Shown: positions 7,407 to 16,439, counted from the first letter of the stretch. The stretch: DNA of 64,000 bases from Paenibacillus sp. W2I17 (GCF_030815985.1 NZ_JAUSXM010000001.1:2604001-2668000); one strand, 5' to 3'. The notes: generated by a model from the sequence alone, not told the origin. A program made the numbers and translations.

Positions 7407-9572
7407 TTAAACAAGTCTGAATGATTTCTTCTGAGTATCCCGACTGTTTGCACCCACAAGAATATGGAACTCGCCTCGATCACTGCGGTAGCTTAAGTCA
7501 GAATGGTGATAACGAAGCTGTTCTTCATTTAACGTAAACGTGGCTGTACCACTCTCGCCTGGCGCCAGTGCAAGCTTCACATATCCTTTCAGCTCACGCA
7601 TAGGACGAACGACTTCACCCGTTACATCACGAACGTACAACTGAACGGTCTCCACGCCTGCGCGCTCACCCGTGTTCGTTACACGTACTTGAATGCTCAG
7701 GGACTCTTCGGTAGTCATCTCATTACTTGACACTTCAAGATCACCATAAGAGAACGAAGTGTATGAGAGACCATAACCGAACGGAAGCAAAGGTTCATTC
7801 GGGCTGTCAATGTATTTGGATACGTAACGTTCTTCCGTCTTCTCCGGGTTCAGTGGACGACCTGTATTGAAATGGTTGTAATAGACCGGAATCTGACCTA
7901 CGGACTGCGGGAAAGACATCGTCAGACGTGCAGATGGATTCACTACACCTGTCAGAACATCTGCGATCGCTGCTCCGCCTTCACTACCTGGGAACCAGGC
8001 TTCAAGAACAGCATCCGATTCATCGATTACACCATGCAGATCCAATGGACGGCCGTTGAAAATAACGCTGGCAATAGGTTTTCCCGCTGCTTTGAGCTGT
8101 TTAACCAATTCCAATTGGGCTGCTGGCAGACGAATATCCGTGCGCGAGCCACCTTCTCCACTCATCTCGGAGTCTTCACCAAGAGCAAGGACAATCAGAT
8201 CTGCTTTGCTTGCCACTTCCAGGGCTTCGGCAATCTGCTCAGCTGTAATCGTATGAACATTACTGCCTTGAGCAAATTGAACTTTCCCACCCGTCAGGCG
8301 TTCTTGCAGAGCTGTTCCCAATTTAACTGCATCTTCCTTAACCCCTTCACAGGACCACCAGCCCAGAATATCAGGACTCTGTGCAAAAGGACCAATGAGG
8401 GCTACATTAGCATCAGGTTGAAGTGGAAGCACGCTGCCATCATTTTTCAACAGGACAGCCGATTTGGTTGCCAGTTCATACGATACCTGACGGTGCTCTT
8501 TGGAGAATACAATCTCACGTTCACGTTCAGGATCAGCTGCACGAAGTGGGTTATCGAACAATCCCAGCTTTTCTTTCAGTTGCAGAATTCGCAGAACGGC
8601 TTCATCAATGAGCTTCTCATCCACTTCACCACTCTCAATCAGTTCAGGCAAATGATGCACATAACAAGGTGTCATCATCTCCATATCTACTCCTGCGCGA
8701 ATGGCACGATATGCCGCTTCACGATCATCTTCCGCAGCACCATGCGCAATCATCTCGCGAATGGAAGCCCAATCCGAGATCAATACACCATCAAAGCCCC
8801 ACTCGTCACGCAAAATGCCGCGCATTAACTTCTCATTGCCACTTGCCGGAATACCGTCAACCGTATTGAACGAAGTCATGACCATCTCCACGCCAGCATC
8901 CAATGCTGCTTTGTACGCTGGCAAATAATACTCACGCAGGTTACGCTCAGACATGTCCACCGTATTGTAATCCCGACCACCCTCAGCCGCTCCATATGCC
9001 GCAAAGTGTTTAACACAGGCTGCAAGACGATCTGGCTCATCCTTCAAGCTATCGCCCTGATATCCACGTACAAACGCAGCCGCAAACAAACTGTTCAGAT
9101 AAGGATCTTCTCCTGTCGTTTCCATCACACGACCCCAGCGTGGGTCACGAACCAGATCCACCATCGGTGCAAAGGTAACATGCAAACCGGATACAGCTGA
9201 TTCACGTGCTGCAATTTCAGCACTTTTCTCAGCCAGTTCTGTGTCCCATGAACAACCGATCGCCAGTGGAATCGGGAAAATAGTTTTGAATCCATGAACT
9301 ACGTCAGCCATGAACAAAAGCGGAATGCCCAAACGGCTTTTTTTCATATAAGCTTGCTGTACATCAATGATAGCCTGCGCACCGGACAATCCCAGAATGG
9401 ACCCACTGGCATCCACGGACTGCTCCGTAATTCCCATCTCTTCCATTGGCCCTGTGATCTGACCTTCCACATTCGTTCCTTCATAGAAGTTGGCAGTCAA
9501 CTGAAGAAGCTGTGCTGTTTTTTCCTCCAACGTCATCTGTTTCACCAAGTCTAGCAACTGCTCGTTATTCAT
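7407..9572 (-). CDS. Glycoside hydrolase family 3 beta-glycosidase
   Basis: 721 aa with the full GH3 layout: N-terminal TIM barrel, an alpha/beta sandwich (about 380-580) and a C-terminal fibronectin type III-like domain. The nucleophile Asp is in VLISDWAS, near residue 270, and the conserved KHFAAYGAAEGGRDYN substrate region is upstream of it. There is no signal peptide, so it acts in the cytosol on imported oligosaccharides. The ATG at 9572 (GGAGG eight nt upstream) is preferred over a TTG three bases earlier. The family covers beta-glucosidases and beta-xylosidases; the sugar cannot be fixed from sequence. It is served by the ABC importer upstream in the operon. Confidence 0.93.
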   Translation of the reverse strand: MNNEQLLDLVKQMTLEEKTAQLLQLTANFYEGTNVEGQITGPMEEMGITEQSVDASGSILGLSGAQAIIDVQQAYMKKSRLGIPLLFMADVVHGFKTIFPIPLAIGCSWDTELAEKSAEIAARESAVSGLHVTFAPMVDLVRDPRWGRVMETTGEDPYLNSLFAAAFVRGYQGDSLKDEPDRLAACVKHFAAYGAAEGGRDYNTVDMSERNLREYYLPAYKAALDAGVEMVMTSFNTVDGIPASGNEKLMRGILRDEWGFDGVLISDWASIREMIAHGAAEDDREAAYRAIRAGVDMEMMTPCYVHHLPELIESGEVDEKLIDEAVLRILQLKEKLGLFDNPLRAADPEREREIVFSKEHRQVSYELATKSAVLLKNDGSVLPLQPDANVALIGPFAQSPDILGWWSCEGVKEDAVKLGTALQERLTGGKVQFAQGSNVHTITAEQIAEALEVASKADLIVLALGEDSEMSGEGGSRTDIRLPAAQLELVKQLKAAGKPIASVIFNGRPLDLHGVIDESDAVLEAWFPGSEGGAAIADVLTGVVNPSARLTMSFPQSVGQIPVYYNHFNTGRPLNPEKTEERYVSKYIDSPNEPLLPFGYGLSYTSFSYGDLEVSSNEMTTEESLSIQVRVTNTGERAGVETVQLYVRDVTGEVVRPMRELKGYVKLALAPGESGTATFTLNEEQLRYHHSDLSYRSDRGEFHILVGANSRDTQKKSFRLV

Positions 9573-9607
9573 CAATAGTATCCTCCACTACAAGTTGTTG
9601 AAATAAA

Positions 9608-9647
9608 GAACCCGGCTGCGTTCGGGGAGAGACCGCGCACCGGGTTC
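9608..9647 (-). terminator. Intra-operon stem-loop after the binding-protein gene
   Basis: GAACCCGG (9608-9615) pairs with CCGGGTTC (9640-9647), followed on the minus strand by TTTATTT. Such a hairpin after a solute-binding-protein gene commonly gives partial termination or mRNA protection, so that the lipoprotein is made in excess over GH3. Confidence 0.6.
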
Positions 9648-9669
9648 AAAATTAATTACTGAACGATTA

Positions 9670-11265
9670 CTAGAATTTCTCGTTTAGCTCATCCAGATAA
9701 GGTTGAACCAGGGACATTTTACTGTTCACCCATTCTTTCCAGTTAGCCTCCAGATCTCCGCTTTTCAGGATCAGGTTGGCATATTCGTTCTGGTAATCGA
9801 ATGAAGCTTGACTCTTAGCTTTGGAATCGTACAGGTTGATATCCCAATCATATGCTGCAAGTGATTTGCCTTCTGTACCGAGTTTTGCTTTTTCTTCGAA
9901 CAATTTCACGGCTCTATCACGGTAATCTTTTTTGATTGCAGGGTTTACAACACTGAAGTCGTCACCCAGCAGATACAGACCTTCGAAACGTGCTGGATAT
10001 TTATCTTCCAATACCGTTCCTTCTGGCAACAAGCTAACGAGTTCGTTGTTTTCATCATATTTCCAATCTTTTCCTTCAAAGCCCATGTTGATGAGCAACT
10101 GTCCTTCTTTTGTTGCGGAGTAATCGATCAGATCCATGATCCGTTCGAATTTCTCGTCACTGATGTCCGGATTGAAGATCAATGCAGACCAGAAGTTGGC
10201 TTGCTCCATGTTACGGTATTTCCCGTCATCGCCTACTACGATTGCTGTGTGTACCAGTTCATCACTATCTACACCCAGATTTTTTTTCATATCGGAATCC
10301 AGACCTTGTCTGTACGAAGCCAGTCCGCCCAGACTTGTTACAGCAGCTGTACCTGTTACTTTGAAATTGTTTTGACCTTCATTGTTTTTCCATGTGTAGA
10401 ACTCAGGATTGAGCAGTCCATCTTTATAGGCTTTTTGCATCAATTTAAGTCCTGTCAGCGTTTCAGGATCTGCTGGTCCCCAGTGGAATTGGCCATCTTC
10501 ACCTTTGTAGAACGGAGAGTCAGTCATGGCATGCACACTGTTCGGCATAATCATGTTTGTCATGGCATCTGCCGCATTGTAGGACAGAGGTACAAGTTTG
10601 TTACCCACTTTGCCTGGATCTTTTTCTTTCACTAGTGCAGCATATTCATTCAATTCGGTTGTTGTATAAGCATCTTTCAGTTCAAAACCAACCGCTTCAG
10701 CCCAGTCTTTACGAAGCGCAATGACACCAATTTGGTTCGTGAGTGGGTCAGCTGGTTTGTTCTCGAAGTAGATTGGTCTAGGCAGGACATATGTTCCACC
10801 CGTCAATTCTTCCAACTTGTCTCCAAGACCCGTCAAATTGTAAGCTGCTGCCACGTTAGGCCAGCGTTCTTTCCAGTCATCCGGGAATTTGTAGAACAAA
10901 CCTTGTTCAATGCTGTTAATGGCATCGCCATGTACGTAGTTCCATACCGCTACATCCGGCAAGTCGCCAGAGTTGATCCATAGACGAAGCTTCTCGCCCC
11001 ATGAATCCCAATCAATATAGTTGTAGTCCCAAGTTACATTGAATTTGTCTGTCCAGAACTTGTGGAAGTCATTATCCAGGTTCCCGTTTTTGATTTCTGT
11101 CAGGTTAGCTACAGAGATGGTCAGGTTGTCTTTGTAATTTCCCTCTGCATCTTTTTCGTTACCACCTGAAGCTCCTTGGCTGGAACAAGCGGTCACCATC
11201 AGCATAACTACACTAAGCGTGATGGCAAAGAGAGCTCTTACTGACAACTTTTTGTTCGTTTTCAT
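9670..11265 (-). CDS. Sugar ABC transporter solute-binding lipoprotein
   Basis: 531 aa. An N-terminal lipoprotein signal ends in the lipobox VTAC with Cys27 as lipid-attachment site. The rest is a family-1 (LplA-type) extracellular solute-binding protein, longer than the usual maltose-binding type, as is normal for this Paenibacillus/Bacillus group. It delivers an oligosaccharide to the two permeases encoded just upstream. No ATPase gene is in the operon; systems of this type generally share an MsmX-like ATPase encoded elsewhere. Substrate unknown; a beta-linked oligosaccharide is likely given the GH3 neighbour. Confidence 0.9.
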   Translation of the reverse strand: MKTNKKLSVRALFAITLSVVMLMVTACSSQGASGGNEKDAEGNYKDNLTISVANLTEIKNGNLDNDFHKFWTDKFNVTWDYNYIDWDSWGEKLRLWINSGDLPDVAVWNYVHGDAINSIEQGLFYKFPDDWKERWPNVAAAYNLTGLGDKLEELTGGTYVLPRPIYFENKPADPLTNQIGVIALRKDWAEAVGFELKDAYTTTELNEYAALVKEKDPGKVGNKLVPLSYNAADAMTNMIMPNSVHAMTDSPFYKGEDGQFHWGPADPETLTGLKLMQKAYKDGLLNPEFYTWKNNEGQNNFKVTGTAAVTSLGGLASYRQGLDSDMKKNLGVDSDELVHTAIVVGDDGKYRNMEQANFWSALIFNPDISDEKFERIMDLIDYSATKEGQLLINMGFEGKDWKYDENNELVSLLPEGTVLEDKYPARFEGLYLLGDDFSVVNPAIKKDYRDRAVKLFEEKAKLGTEGKSLAAYDWDINLYDSKAKSQASFDYQNEYANLILKSGDLEANWKEWVNSKMSLVQPYLDELNEKF

Positions 11266-11318
11266 GTTTTACCCCCATGTTTTTTAGTAGAATTTTATTG
11301 CAAAATCCTATACGTATA

Positions 11319-12221
11319 TCAGGTCTTGATTGCCCCTGTTAATACCCCTTTGGCAAAGTGTTTTTGCAGCATTGGGAAGAAACACATAATTGGTACCATG
11401 GTGACAAATACGGCCGCCATCTTCATACCCATTGAGAAGTTGCTTGCCTGGGCAGCATCCACACTGGATGCATTGGATGCATTCGTCGTAGATGTCACGA
11501 TAATATTTCGGAGTACATTCTGGAGCGGTAACTGATCCGCTTTTCGAAGGAATATCATCGCATCATACCAACTGTTCCAGTAAGCCACACCGTAGAACAA
11601 CGTGATTGTAGCCATAATTGGTGTAGCCAGCGGAAGAACAACAGAGAACAAAATTCTCCACTCTCCGGCTCCATCCAGTCTCGCCGATTCCATGAGTGAT
11701 TCAGGCAAGGTGTAGAAGTAGTTCATCATCAGAATCATGTTAAAAGCACTGAAGCTTCCCGCCAGAATGACGGACCACAGCGTACCTGTAAGATGAAGTG
11801 ATTTCATGATCAGGTACAGCGGCACGATACCACCATTAAAGATCATGGTGAACAGTACCAGGAAAAAGAGAATTTTCTTAAACGGAAATTTGTTGCGACT
11901 AAGGCCATATGCCATGCTTGTTGTCAGGAACAAGCTGAGTGGCAAGCCGATGACTAGCAATATAATTGTATTTTTGTACCCCGACAGAATTGTTCCGTCA
12001 GCGAACAATGCCTTGTAGGAATCCAATGTCCATTCTTTAGGGAACATCAAAAATGGATTGTCAGCATATTCTTTTTGTGTTGCAAACGAGATCATGATGA
12101 CATTCCAGAACGGAATCAGGATCATCAGGGCAAGCACTAGTAATACGGCAAAAATAATGTAATCGAGAAGTGTCATTTTTTCTGTACCAATTCTCGGTTT
12201 TTTGTTAGCTTTCTTGCTCAT
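11319..12221 (-). CDS. Sugar ABC transporter permease, LplC/YtcP type
   Basis: 300 aa, six predicted membrane segments, starting with a basic cytosolic tail. The EAA loop that contacts the ATPase is visible as ESARLDGAGEWRILFSVVLPL, near residues 178-198. It pairs with the permease encoded 18 nt upstream. LplC-type permeases form heterodimers with LplB-type ones and work with the downstream lipoprotein. Confidence 0.92.
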   Translation of the reverse strand: MSKKANKKPRIGTEKMTLLDYIIFAVLLVLALMILIPFWNVIMISFATQKEYADNPFLMFPKEWTLDSYKALFADGTILSGYKNTIILLVIGLPLSLFLTTSMAYGLSRNKFPFKKILFFLVLFTMIFNGGIVPLYLIMKSLHLTGTLWSVILAGSFSAFNMILMMNYFYTLPESLMESARLDGAGEWRILFSVVLPLATPIMATITLFYGVAYWNSWYDAMIFLRKADQLPLQNVLRNIIVTSTTNASNASSVDAAQASNFSMGMKMAAVFVTMVPIMCFFPMLQKHFAKGVLTGAIKT

Positions 12222-12239
12222 CTCATTTTTCCTCCTCTC

Positions 12240-13199
12240 TTATCGGAACAAACCGTCTCCGCCAAGCCACTTGGCAAATCTGTCAGCAAGAAGCAGCAAG
12301 GCCATATTCACCAGGGAACGGAACAAGCTGACCGCTGTCGAGAATGAGAAATCGGTTGATGACTGGAACGTAATCCGATAGATATATACATCGAGTACTT
12401 CCGATACATTTTTGGTAGCGGCATTTGCCAAGTTGAAGATCTGGTCAAATCCGGAAGACATCAATCCACCAACCGAGAGAATAAACATGATTGTGATGGT
12501 TGGAAGGATGTTCGGTAAAGTAATTTTGAACATCTGTTGCATACGGGAAGCCCCGTCAATCTGTGCTGATTCATACTGATCCTGATCAATACCGGAAATG
12601 GCAGCCAGGAATATAATCGCGCCCCATCCACTTGATTTCCAAATATCAGTCAACAGCAACATGGGTACAAAGTTGGATTCAGACCCCAGGAAGTTAATCG
12701 TTGGCAATCCGAGTAATCCGAGCGCGCTGTTTACCAGTCCGTCATATGCCAGCACATTGATGACTACCCCGGATACGATGATCCAAGACAGGAAGTGCGG
12801 GAACGTAAGAACGGTTTGGAATAATTTTTTCCCTCTGCGCATCCGCAATTCATTCAACAACAGCGCCAGAATGATCGGGAATGGGAACTGAATAATCAGT
12901 TTCAGAATATTGATGTACAGCGTACGCCATACTGCGTCGATAAAGGTTGGATCACGGAAAACATATTTGAAGTTCTCGAATCCGCTCCATGGACTTCCCC
13001 AGATTCCCAGGTTGGCCTTGTAATCTTTGAATGCCAGAGACAGGCCACCCATCGGCATGTAGGCAAACAGAATTAGCCAGACAAGCCCCGGAATAAGCAG
13101 GGTGTATGTCATTCGGTGCTTCCAGATTTCAGTCCAGAGCGAATTGCCCTTCACGTTTCCCTTCAGCTTTTTGCTAGGTCCTTCGGCTGCAGGTTTCAC
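12240..13199 (-). CDS. Sugar ABC transporter permease, LplB type
   Basis: 319 aa with about six membrane helices and the EAA motif ESAQIDGASRMQQMFKITLP in the second half. The GTG at 13199 is preferred because AGGAG lies seven nt before it; an in-frame GTG at 13214 overlaps the esterase stop and lacks a site. It is the first transporter gene after the esterase, and the partner of the LplC-type permease. Confidence 0.9.
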   Translation of the reverse strand: MKPAAEGPSKKLKGNVKGNSLWTEIWKHRMTYTLLIPGLVWLILFAYMPMGGLSLAFKDYKANLGIWGSPWSGFENFKYVFRDPTFIDAVWRTLYINILKLIIQFPFPIILALLLNELRMRRGKKLFQTVLTFPHFLSWIIVSGVVINVLAYDGLVNSALGLLGLPTINFLGSESNFVPMLLLTDIWKSSGWGAIIFLAAISGIDQDQYESAQIDGASRMQQMFKITLPNILPTITIMFILSVGGLMSSGFDQIFNLANAATKNVSEVLDVYIYRITFQSSTDFSFSTAVSLFRSLVNMALLLLADRFAKWLGGDGLFR

Positions 13200-13210
13200 A
13201 TTGCATCTCC

Positions 13211-13975
13211 TCACTCTACTATGGTCTTGTCGTTGTACAGAAAATCAAACATCGTTCTCAGGTGGTGCTCCCAAAATCTCCATTCATGAGCCCCCGGCGT
13301 CTCCACATACCGAAAATCAAAGGCAGTCCCCTGCATGTATTTCGCATAGTCGCGATTCATCTCTACGAAGGGGTCACTATCGCCACAGCAACTGAGGATA
13401 TCCGGTAAAGGAACACCCTGTTCCAGCAGCTTGGCCGACAGTGCGTAAATATCCTGATCGGCTTTCACCTGTAAACGTTCTCCAAAAACCGCTTTCATTT
13501 CCTTGATCATGGTCGCTGGCATATGGGGATCATGAAGTCGTGTCTGGATATCCGTTACGCCAGATAGAGACACTACTTTGCGATATCGCTCTGGATAAGT
13601 TAGTCCACATTTCAGTGCACCATATCCACCCATGGATAAACCGGCGACGTATGTTTTCTCCGGATCAGGATTCAGATTGAGCAGACGCTTGCATATTTCA
13701 GGTAACTCCTGAGTGATGTAGTGGAAGTAATTCAGGCCGTATTCCATATCGGTGTAATAGCTTCGATTCGCTTCCGGCATAATGATAGTACAGCCATATT
13801 GCTCTGCATACATCTCAATTGTGGTTAACCGCTGCCAGGTACTCGCATTATCGCCTGCCCCATGCAACAGATATAGTGTACCGCCTGAAGTCTCTCCGGA
13901 GTCACTGGACACAACATGTATGCTGGTGTTCATGCATAAGGTTGGCGATCCGGTTTCGATCGTTATATGTGCCAT
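13211..13975 (-). CDS. Esterase D-like alpha/beta hydrolase
   Basis: 254 aa, similar to tributyrin esterase (EstA) and S-formylglutathione hydrolase-like enzymes. The oxyanion/HG motif is LLHGAGDN (37-44) and the nucleophile Ser114 is in AGLSMGGYG. The acid is probably the Asp in GDSDPF, and the base the His in GAHEW near the C-terminus. No signal peptide. It is the first gene of the glycoside operon, which suggests deacylation of imported acetylated or feruloylated oligosaccharides before GH3 acts; that role is inference. GAGAGGGG precedes the ATG. Confidence 0.85.
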   Translation of the reverse strand: MAHITIETGSPTLCMNTSIHVVSSDSGETSGGTLYLLHGAGDNASTWQRLTTIEMYAEQYGCTIIMPEANRSYYTDMEYGLNYFHYITQELPEICKRLLNLNPDPEKTYVAGLSMGGYGALKCGLTYPERYRKVVSLSGVTDIQTRLHDPHMPATMIKEMKAVFGERLQVKADQDIYALSAKLLEQGVPLPDILSCCGDSDPFVEMNRDYAKYMQGTAFDFRYVETPGAHEWRFWEHHLRTMFDFLYNDKTIVE

Positions 13976-14076
13976 AATGTAACCCCTCTCATCATCGCCT
14001 GCTGTCTTTACTCATTCGTTTCTCTGGCGTTGGATTGCAGGCTGTTGTAGATTCCCTTGTATTACGATGGGTTATC

Positions 14077-14100
14077 GAAACGATTTTCTCGAATCGTTTC
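14077..14100 (-). promoter_or_regulatory. LacI-type operator 1 of the glycoside operon
   Basis: GAAACGATT (14077-14085) and AATCGTTTC (14092-14100) form a perfect 9-bp inverted repeat with a 6-nt centre. The right half contains GAATCGTTTC (14091-14100), which fits the 10-bp pattern GAAWCGWTTC with a central CG that is typical of LacI-family sites. It is about 100 nt before the esterase start. Confidence 0.75.
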
Positions 14101-14153
14101 AAAACATAGCCAACGTTGATTCACATGGACTTCATTACAACACTTTTTATGTG

Positions 14154-14177
14154 GAAGCGATTTCTTCGAATCGTTTC
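14154..14177 (-). promoter_or_regulatory. LacI-type operator 2 of the glycoside operon
   Basis: GAAGCGATT (14154-14162) and AATCGTTTC (14169-14177) repeat the design of operator 1 with one mismatch and the same 6-nt centre, 77 bp away. GAATCGTTTC occurs again at 14168-14177. Confidence 0.7.
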
Positions 14178-14335
14178 GAATAAATCATAAGCCCGATGAG
14201 TAAATCCTGTCAATAACCTTTTTACAAATTTCGCGTTTTTTTCTCGAAAAAATGCTTTTTCAAGTCTAAATTTGCGTCGAAAGACACTATTATTACGAAA
14301 AAATGAAAATTTAGTCAGTGCTATTACAACTTTAA

Positions 14336-14364
14336 TTGACACCAAACCAGGTTTATACTAACAT
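14336..14364 (+). promoter_or_regulatory. Sigma-A promoter of the serine hydrolase gene
   Basis: A perfect TTGACA (14336-14341), a 17-nt spacer and TAACAT (14359-14364). The operator at 14392-14401 lies about 20 nt past the expected transcript start, a usual place for a roadblock operator. Confidence 0.65.
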
Positions 14365-14391
14365 GAGTTCTGATTTTGCATTCGAATTACG

Positions 14392-14401
14392 GAAACGTTT
14401 C
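14392..14401 (+). promoter_or_regulatory. LacI-type operator of the serine hydrolase gene
   Basis: GAAACGTTTC is a perfect 10-bp palindrome with central CG. It matches the core of the two operators on the other side of this divergent region, so the same LacI-family regulator probably controls both units. Confidence 0.7.
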
Positions 14402-14447
14402 ACCAACCGATTTTACTCAGGTTTCACCTGATATTAGGGAGGTTAAT

Positions 14448-15365
14448 ATGTCTGAGCAACTCAAAGGTTTTATTCATACGATTACGGAGCAACAATTGAA
14501 CGTTTTTTCCATTCGCATATTACAAAAAGGGCATCTGCTTGCCCATTGGGACCGGGATAAGGATCAGCGCAGGGTACAACATTCCATCAGTAAATCCTTC
14601 ACGTGTATGGCCGTTGGTCTTGCGCTTAAAGAAGGTCTGTTACATCTGGATGCGACACTTGGTGATTATTTCTCTTATGATCATGCACCCACTGCACAGT
14701 GCAATCTCCCATCGCCGCAGGAATTGAAACTGCGTGATCTTCTCCGAATGTCTTCAGGCCATGACTCTCCCCCTCTTTGGGCTGATGAACGAGCTTCATT
14801 GACCGAAAAGGACTGGGCTAAATATTATATGTCTCTGCCTCTGGACCGGGTACCTGGAGAACAATTTACATATAGCAGCGGGGATACATTTATGATCTCA
14901 GCCATGCTACAGGCTGCTACCGGCCAAACCGTGAAAGATTACCTGACTCCACGGTTATTTGATCCGCTTGGCATCCATGATGTAGAGTGGGAAACCTCTC
15001 CATTGGGGGTAACACTCGGCTGTGCAGGTCTTTGGATAAGTAATGAGGAACTGAGTCGATTTGGACAGTTACTGCTGCAGGAAGGCCTTTGGGAAGGCAC
15101 ACAGCTTGTACCTGCGGATTGGATCAGACAGGCTACGTCCCAGCAGATCGAAACGACTGGTGACGGAGATTGGGGAAAAGGTTACGGTTATCAGTTCTGG
15201 ATGTGTTCTCATGGCGCTTACCGCGCCGATGGAGCCTATGGTCAATTGTGTATCGTAATTCCCTCAAAGGATGCTGTCATATGTATTAATAGTGAGGAAG
15301 AAAATATGCAAGGTATCCTGAATGCCGTATGGAATGAGGTTTTACCCCTTTACACCAAGGGTTAG
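14448..15365 (+). CDS. Serine hydrolase, beta-lactamase class C/PBP family
   Basis: 305 aa of the beta-lactamase-related family (AmpC, EstB, DD-peptidase-like). The catalytic Ser46-x-x-Lys49 is in HSISKSF and the second motif is Tyr142-Ser-Ser in TYSSGD. There is no signal peptide, which points to a cytosolic esterase or amidase rather than a cell-wall enzyme. The start at 14448 has GGGAGG upstream; an in-frame ATG at 14376 would put the operator inside the gene. It is divergent from the glycoside operon and shares its operator type, so it may act on the same acylated substrates. Confidence 0.85.
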   Translation: MSEQLKGFIHTITEQQLNVFSIRILQKGHLLAHWDRDKDQRRVQHSISKSFTCMAVGLALKEGLLHLDATLGDYFSYDHAPTAQCNLPSPQELKLRDLLRMSSGHDSPPLWADERASLTEKDWAKYYMSLPLDRVPGEQFTYSSGDTFMISAMLQAATGQTVKDYLTPRLFDPLGIHDVEWETSPLGVTLGCAGLWISNEELSRFGQLLLQEGLWEGTQLVPADWIRQATSQQIETTGDGDWGKGYGYQFWMCSHGAYRADGAYGQLCIVIPSKDAVICINSEEENMQGILNAVWNEVLPLYTKG

Positions 15366-15423
15366 TCTACGTATTTTATCTTTTTTTCAATTTGCAATGA
15401 TGCCATCCGATTGAGAATAAAAC

Positions 15424-15460
15424 AAAAAAACGCCACGGGGTCAACGGACCCCATGACGTT
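15424..15460 (-). terminator. Terminator of the AbrB-type gene
   Basis: Arms at 15429-15442 and 15447-15460 pair with two mismatches around a four-base loop. On the minus strand a T run follows (15430-15424). Confidence 0.85.
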
Positions 15461-15465
15461 ATTTC

Positions 15466-15720
15466 TTATCCGTGTTGTGGAAGCTGAGTCATTTCATCTA
15501 AACATTGTGCGCATATGTAACGCTCTTTGAACTCGTTGACTTCCTCGATGGATCCGCAGAAAATACATTTTGGACGATATCTCTCCAAGATAATATGGTC
15601 CCCTTGTACTAAGATTTCTACAGGATCTCCCTCATTCATTTGATACCTTTTACGCAAAGATTTAGGCAATACGATCCTACCTAATTGGTCAACTTTGCGA
15701 ACTACTCCAGCTGGCTTCAT
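15466..15720 (-). CDS. AbrB-family regulator with C-terminal zinc-ribbon-like motif
   Basis: 84 aa. Residues 4-50 are a swapped-hairpin AbrB domain (VRKVDQLGRIVLPKSLRKRY). Residues 52-77 contain two CxxC pairs, CIFCGS and CAQC, as in Bacillus AbrB/Abh-like transition-state regulators that carry cysteines. The family binds DNA as a dimer or tetramer and represses stationary-phase genes. Two Spo0A-like boxes are in the promoter region. Which paralogue it is (AbrB or Abh) cannot be told from this window. Confidence 0.88.
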   Translation of the reverse strand: MKPAGVVRKVDQLGRIVLPKSLRKRYQMNEGDPVEILVQGDHIILERYRPKCIFCGSIEEVNEFKERYICAQCLDEMTQLPQHG

Positions 15721-15784
15721 AGCTACGGCACACCTCTCCTATCTTACTCTAAATTTCTAGGTACATTTGTACTATGTTTATAGA

Positions 15785-15804
15785 TTCGCCAAGATTTTGT
15801 CGAA
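15785..15804 (-). promoter_or_regulatory. Pair of Spo0A-like boxes before the AbrB-type gene
   Basis: TGTCGAA on the plus strand (15798-15804) and TGGCGAA on the minus strand (15791-15785) both fit the 0A box TGNCGAA and face each other over six bases. A minus-strand -10 candidate TATAAA lies just downstream near 15779-15784. In B. subtilis Spo0A~P represses abrB, so the arrangement fits. Confidence 0.6.
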
Positions 15805-15887
15805 TCCTGCTGGAAATAAACATTTTTTGTCCTTTTTTTTGAAAAATGTTTTTTTACCGAATTCTAGCCGTCATTTATAACCTCAAT

Positions 15888-16355
15888 TTATCCTTCTAAC
15901 CCCGGAAAATTGAGCTGGCGCAACGCTTCATATACAATAATTGCTGCCGAATTGGACAGATTTAATGATCTAACGTCACCAGTCATTGGCATTTTCATAC
16001 ATGTATCGGGATTCGCAGCAATTAATTCAGGTGGCAGGCCTTTAGTCTCTTTACCAAAAACGAGGAAATCTCCATCCTGAAAATTAAAATCACTGTATCG
16101 ATTCTTGGCCTTCGTAGTTGCGTAGAAGAAACGACCTTCCGGATACTTTTCCTGAACCTCAGCAAATGAGTCGTGGTATTCAATATGAACAGCATGCCAG
16201 TAGTCCAGCCCTGCACGTTTCAATGTAGCATCATCTGTTCGAAATCCAAGTGGACGTACGAGATGCAGATGGGTACCGGTTGCCGCACAAGTACGCGAAA
16301 TATTGCCTGTGTTCGCCGGAATTTCTGGTTCAACCAGAACGATGTGTAAAGCCAT
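15888..16355 (-). CDS. trmL: tRNA (cytidine/uridine-34-2'-O)-methyltransferase
   Basis: 155-aa SPOUT methyltransferase that 2'-O-methylates the wobble base of tRNA-Leu isoacceptors with SAM. The three knot motifs are visible: NTGNISRTCAA near residue 15, LVFGKETKGLP near 96, and NLSNSAAIIVYEALRQL at the C-terminus. Length is normal for the single-domain TrmL (YibK). It follows serC across a terminator, so it is a separate unit. Confidence 0.93.
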   Translation of the reverse strand: MALHIVLVEPEIPANTGNISRTCAATGTHLHLVRPLGFRTDDATLKRAGLDYWHAVHIEYHDSFAEVQEKYPEGRFFYATTKAKNRYSDFNFQDGDFLVFGKETKGLPPELIAANPDTCMKMPMTGDVRSLNLSNSAAIIVYEALRQLNFPGLEG

Positions 16356-16405
16356 ATGTGTTCAATCTCCTTTTCATTTCATGTTGACGACAACCCTCTA
16401 ATCTT

Positions 16406-16439
16406 AAAGAAAAGCCCTCCACACGTCAATGTGGAAGGC
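16406..16439 (-). terminator. Terminator of serC
   Basis: GCCCTCCACA (16414-16423) pairs with TGTGGAAGGC (16430-16439) with one mismatch; the minus-strand transcript then reads a T-rich tract to 16406. Confidence 0.85.

Noticed and set aside
7872..8828. 318-codon plus-strand open frame inside the GH3 gene
   Set aside because: Antisense shadow of a strongly supported GH3 gene; Cys/His/Arg-rich composition, no ribosome site and no family likeness.
14121..14345. 74-codon minus-strand frame in the divergent operator region
   Set aside because: It would cover an operator and lacks start signals; basic, low-complexity product.
14392..14401. Catabolite-response element (CcpA site)
   Set aside because: The core resembles cre, but the flanks do not match the 14-bp consensus; the shared GAAWCGWTTC pattern and adjacent LacI gene explain it better. 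CcpA binding is not excluded.
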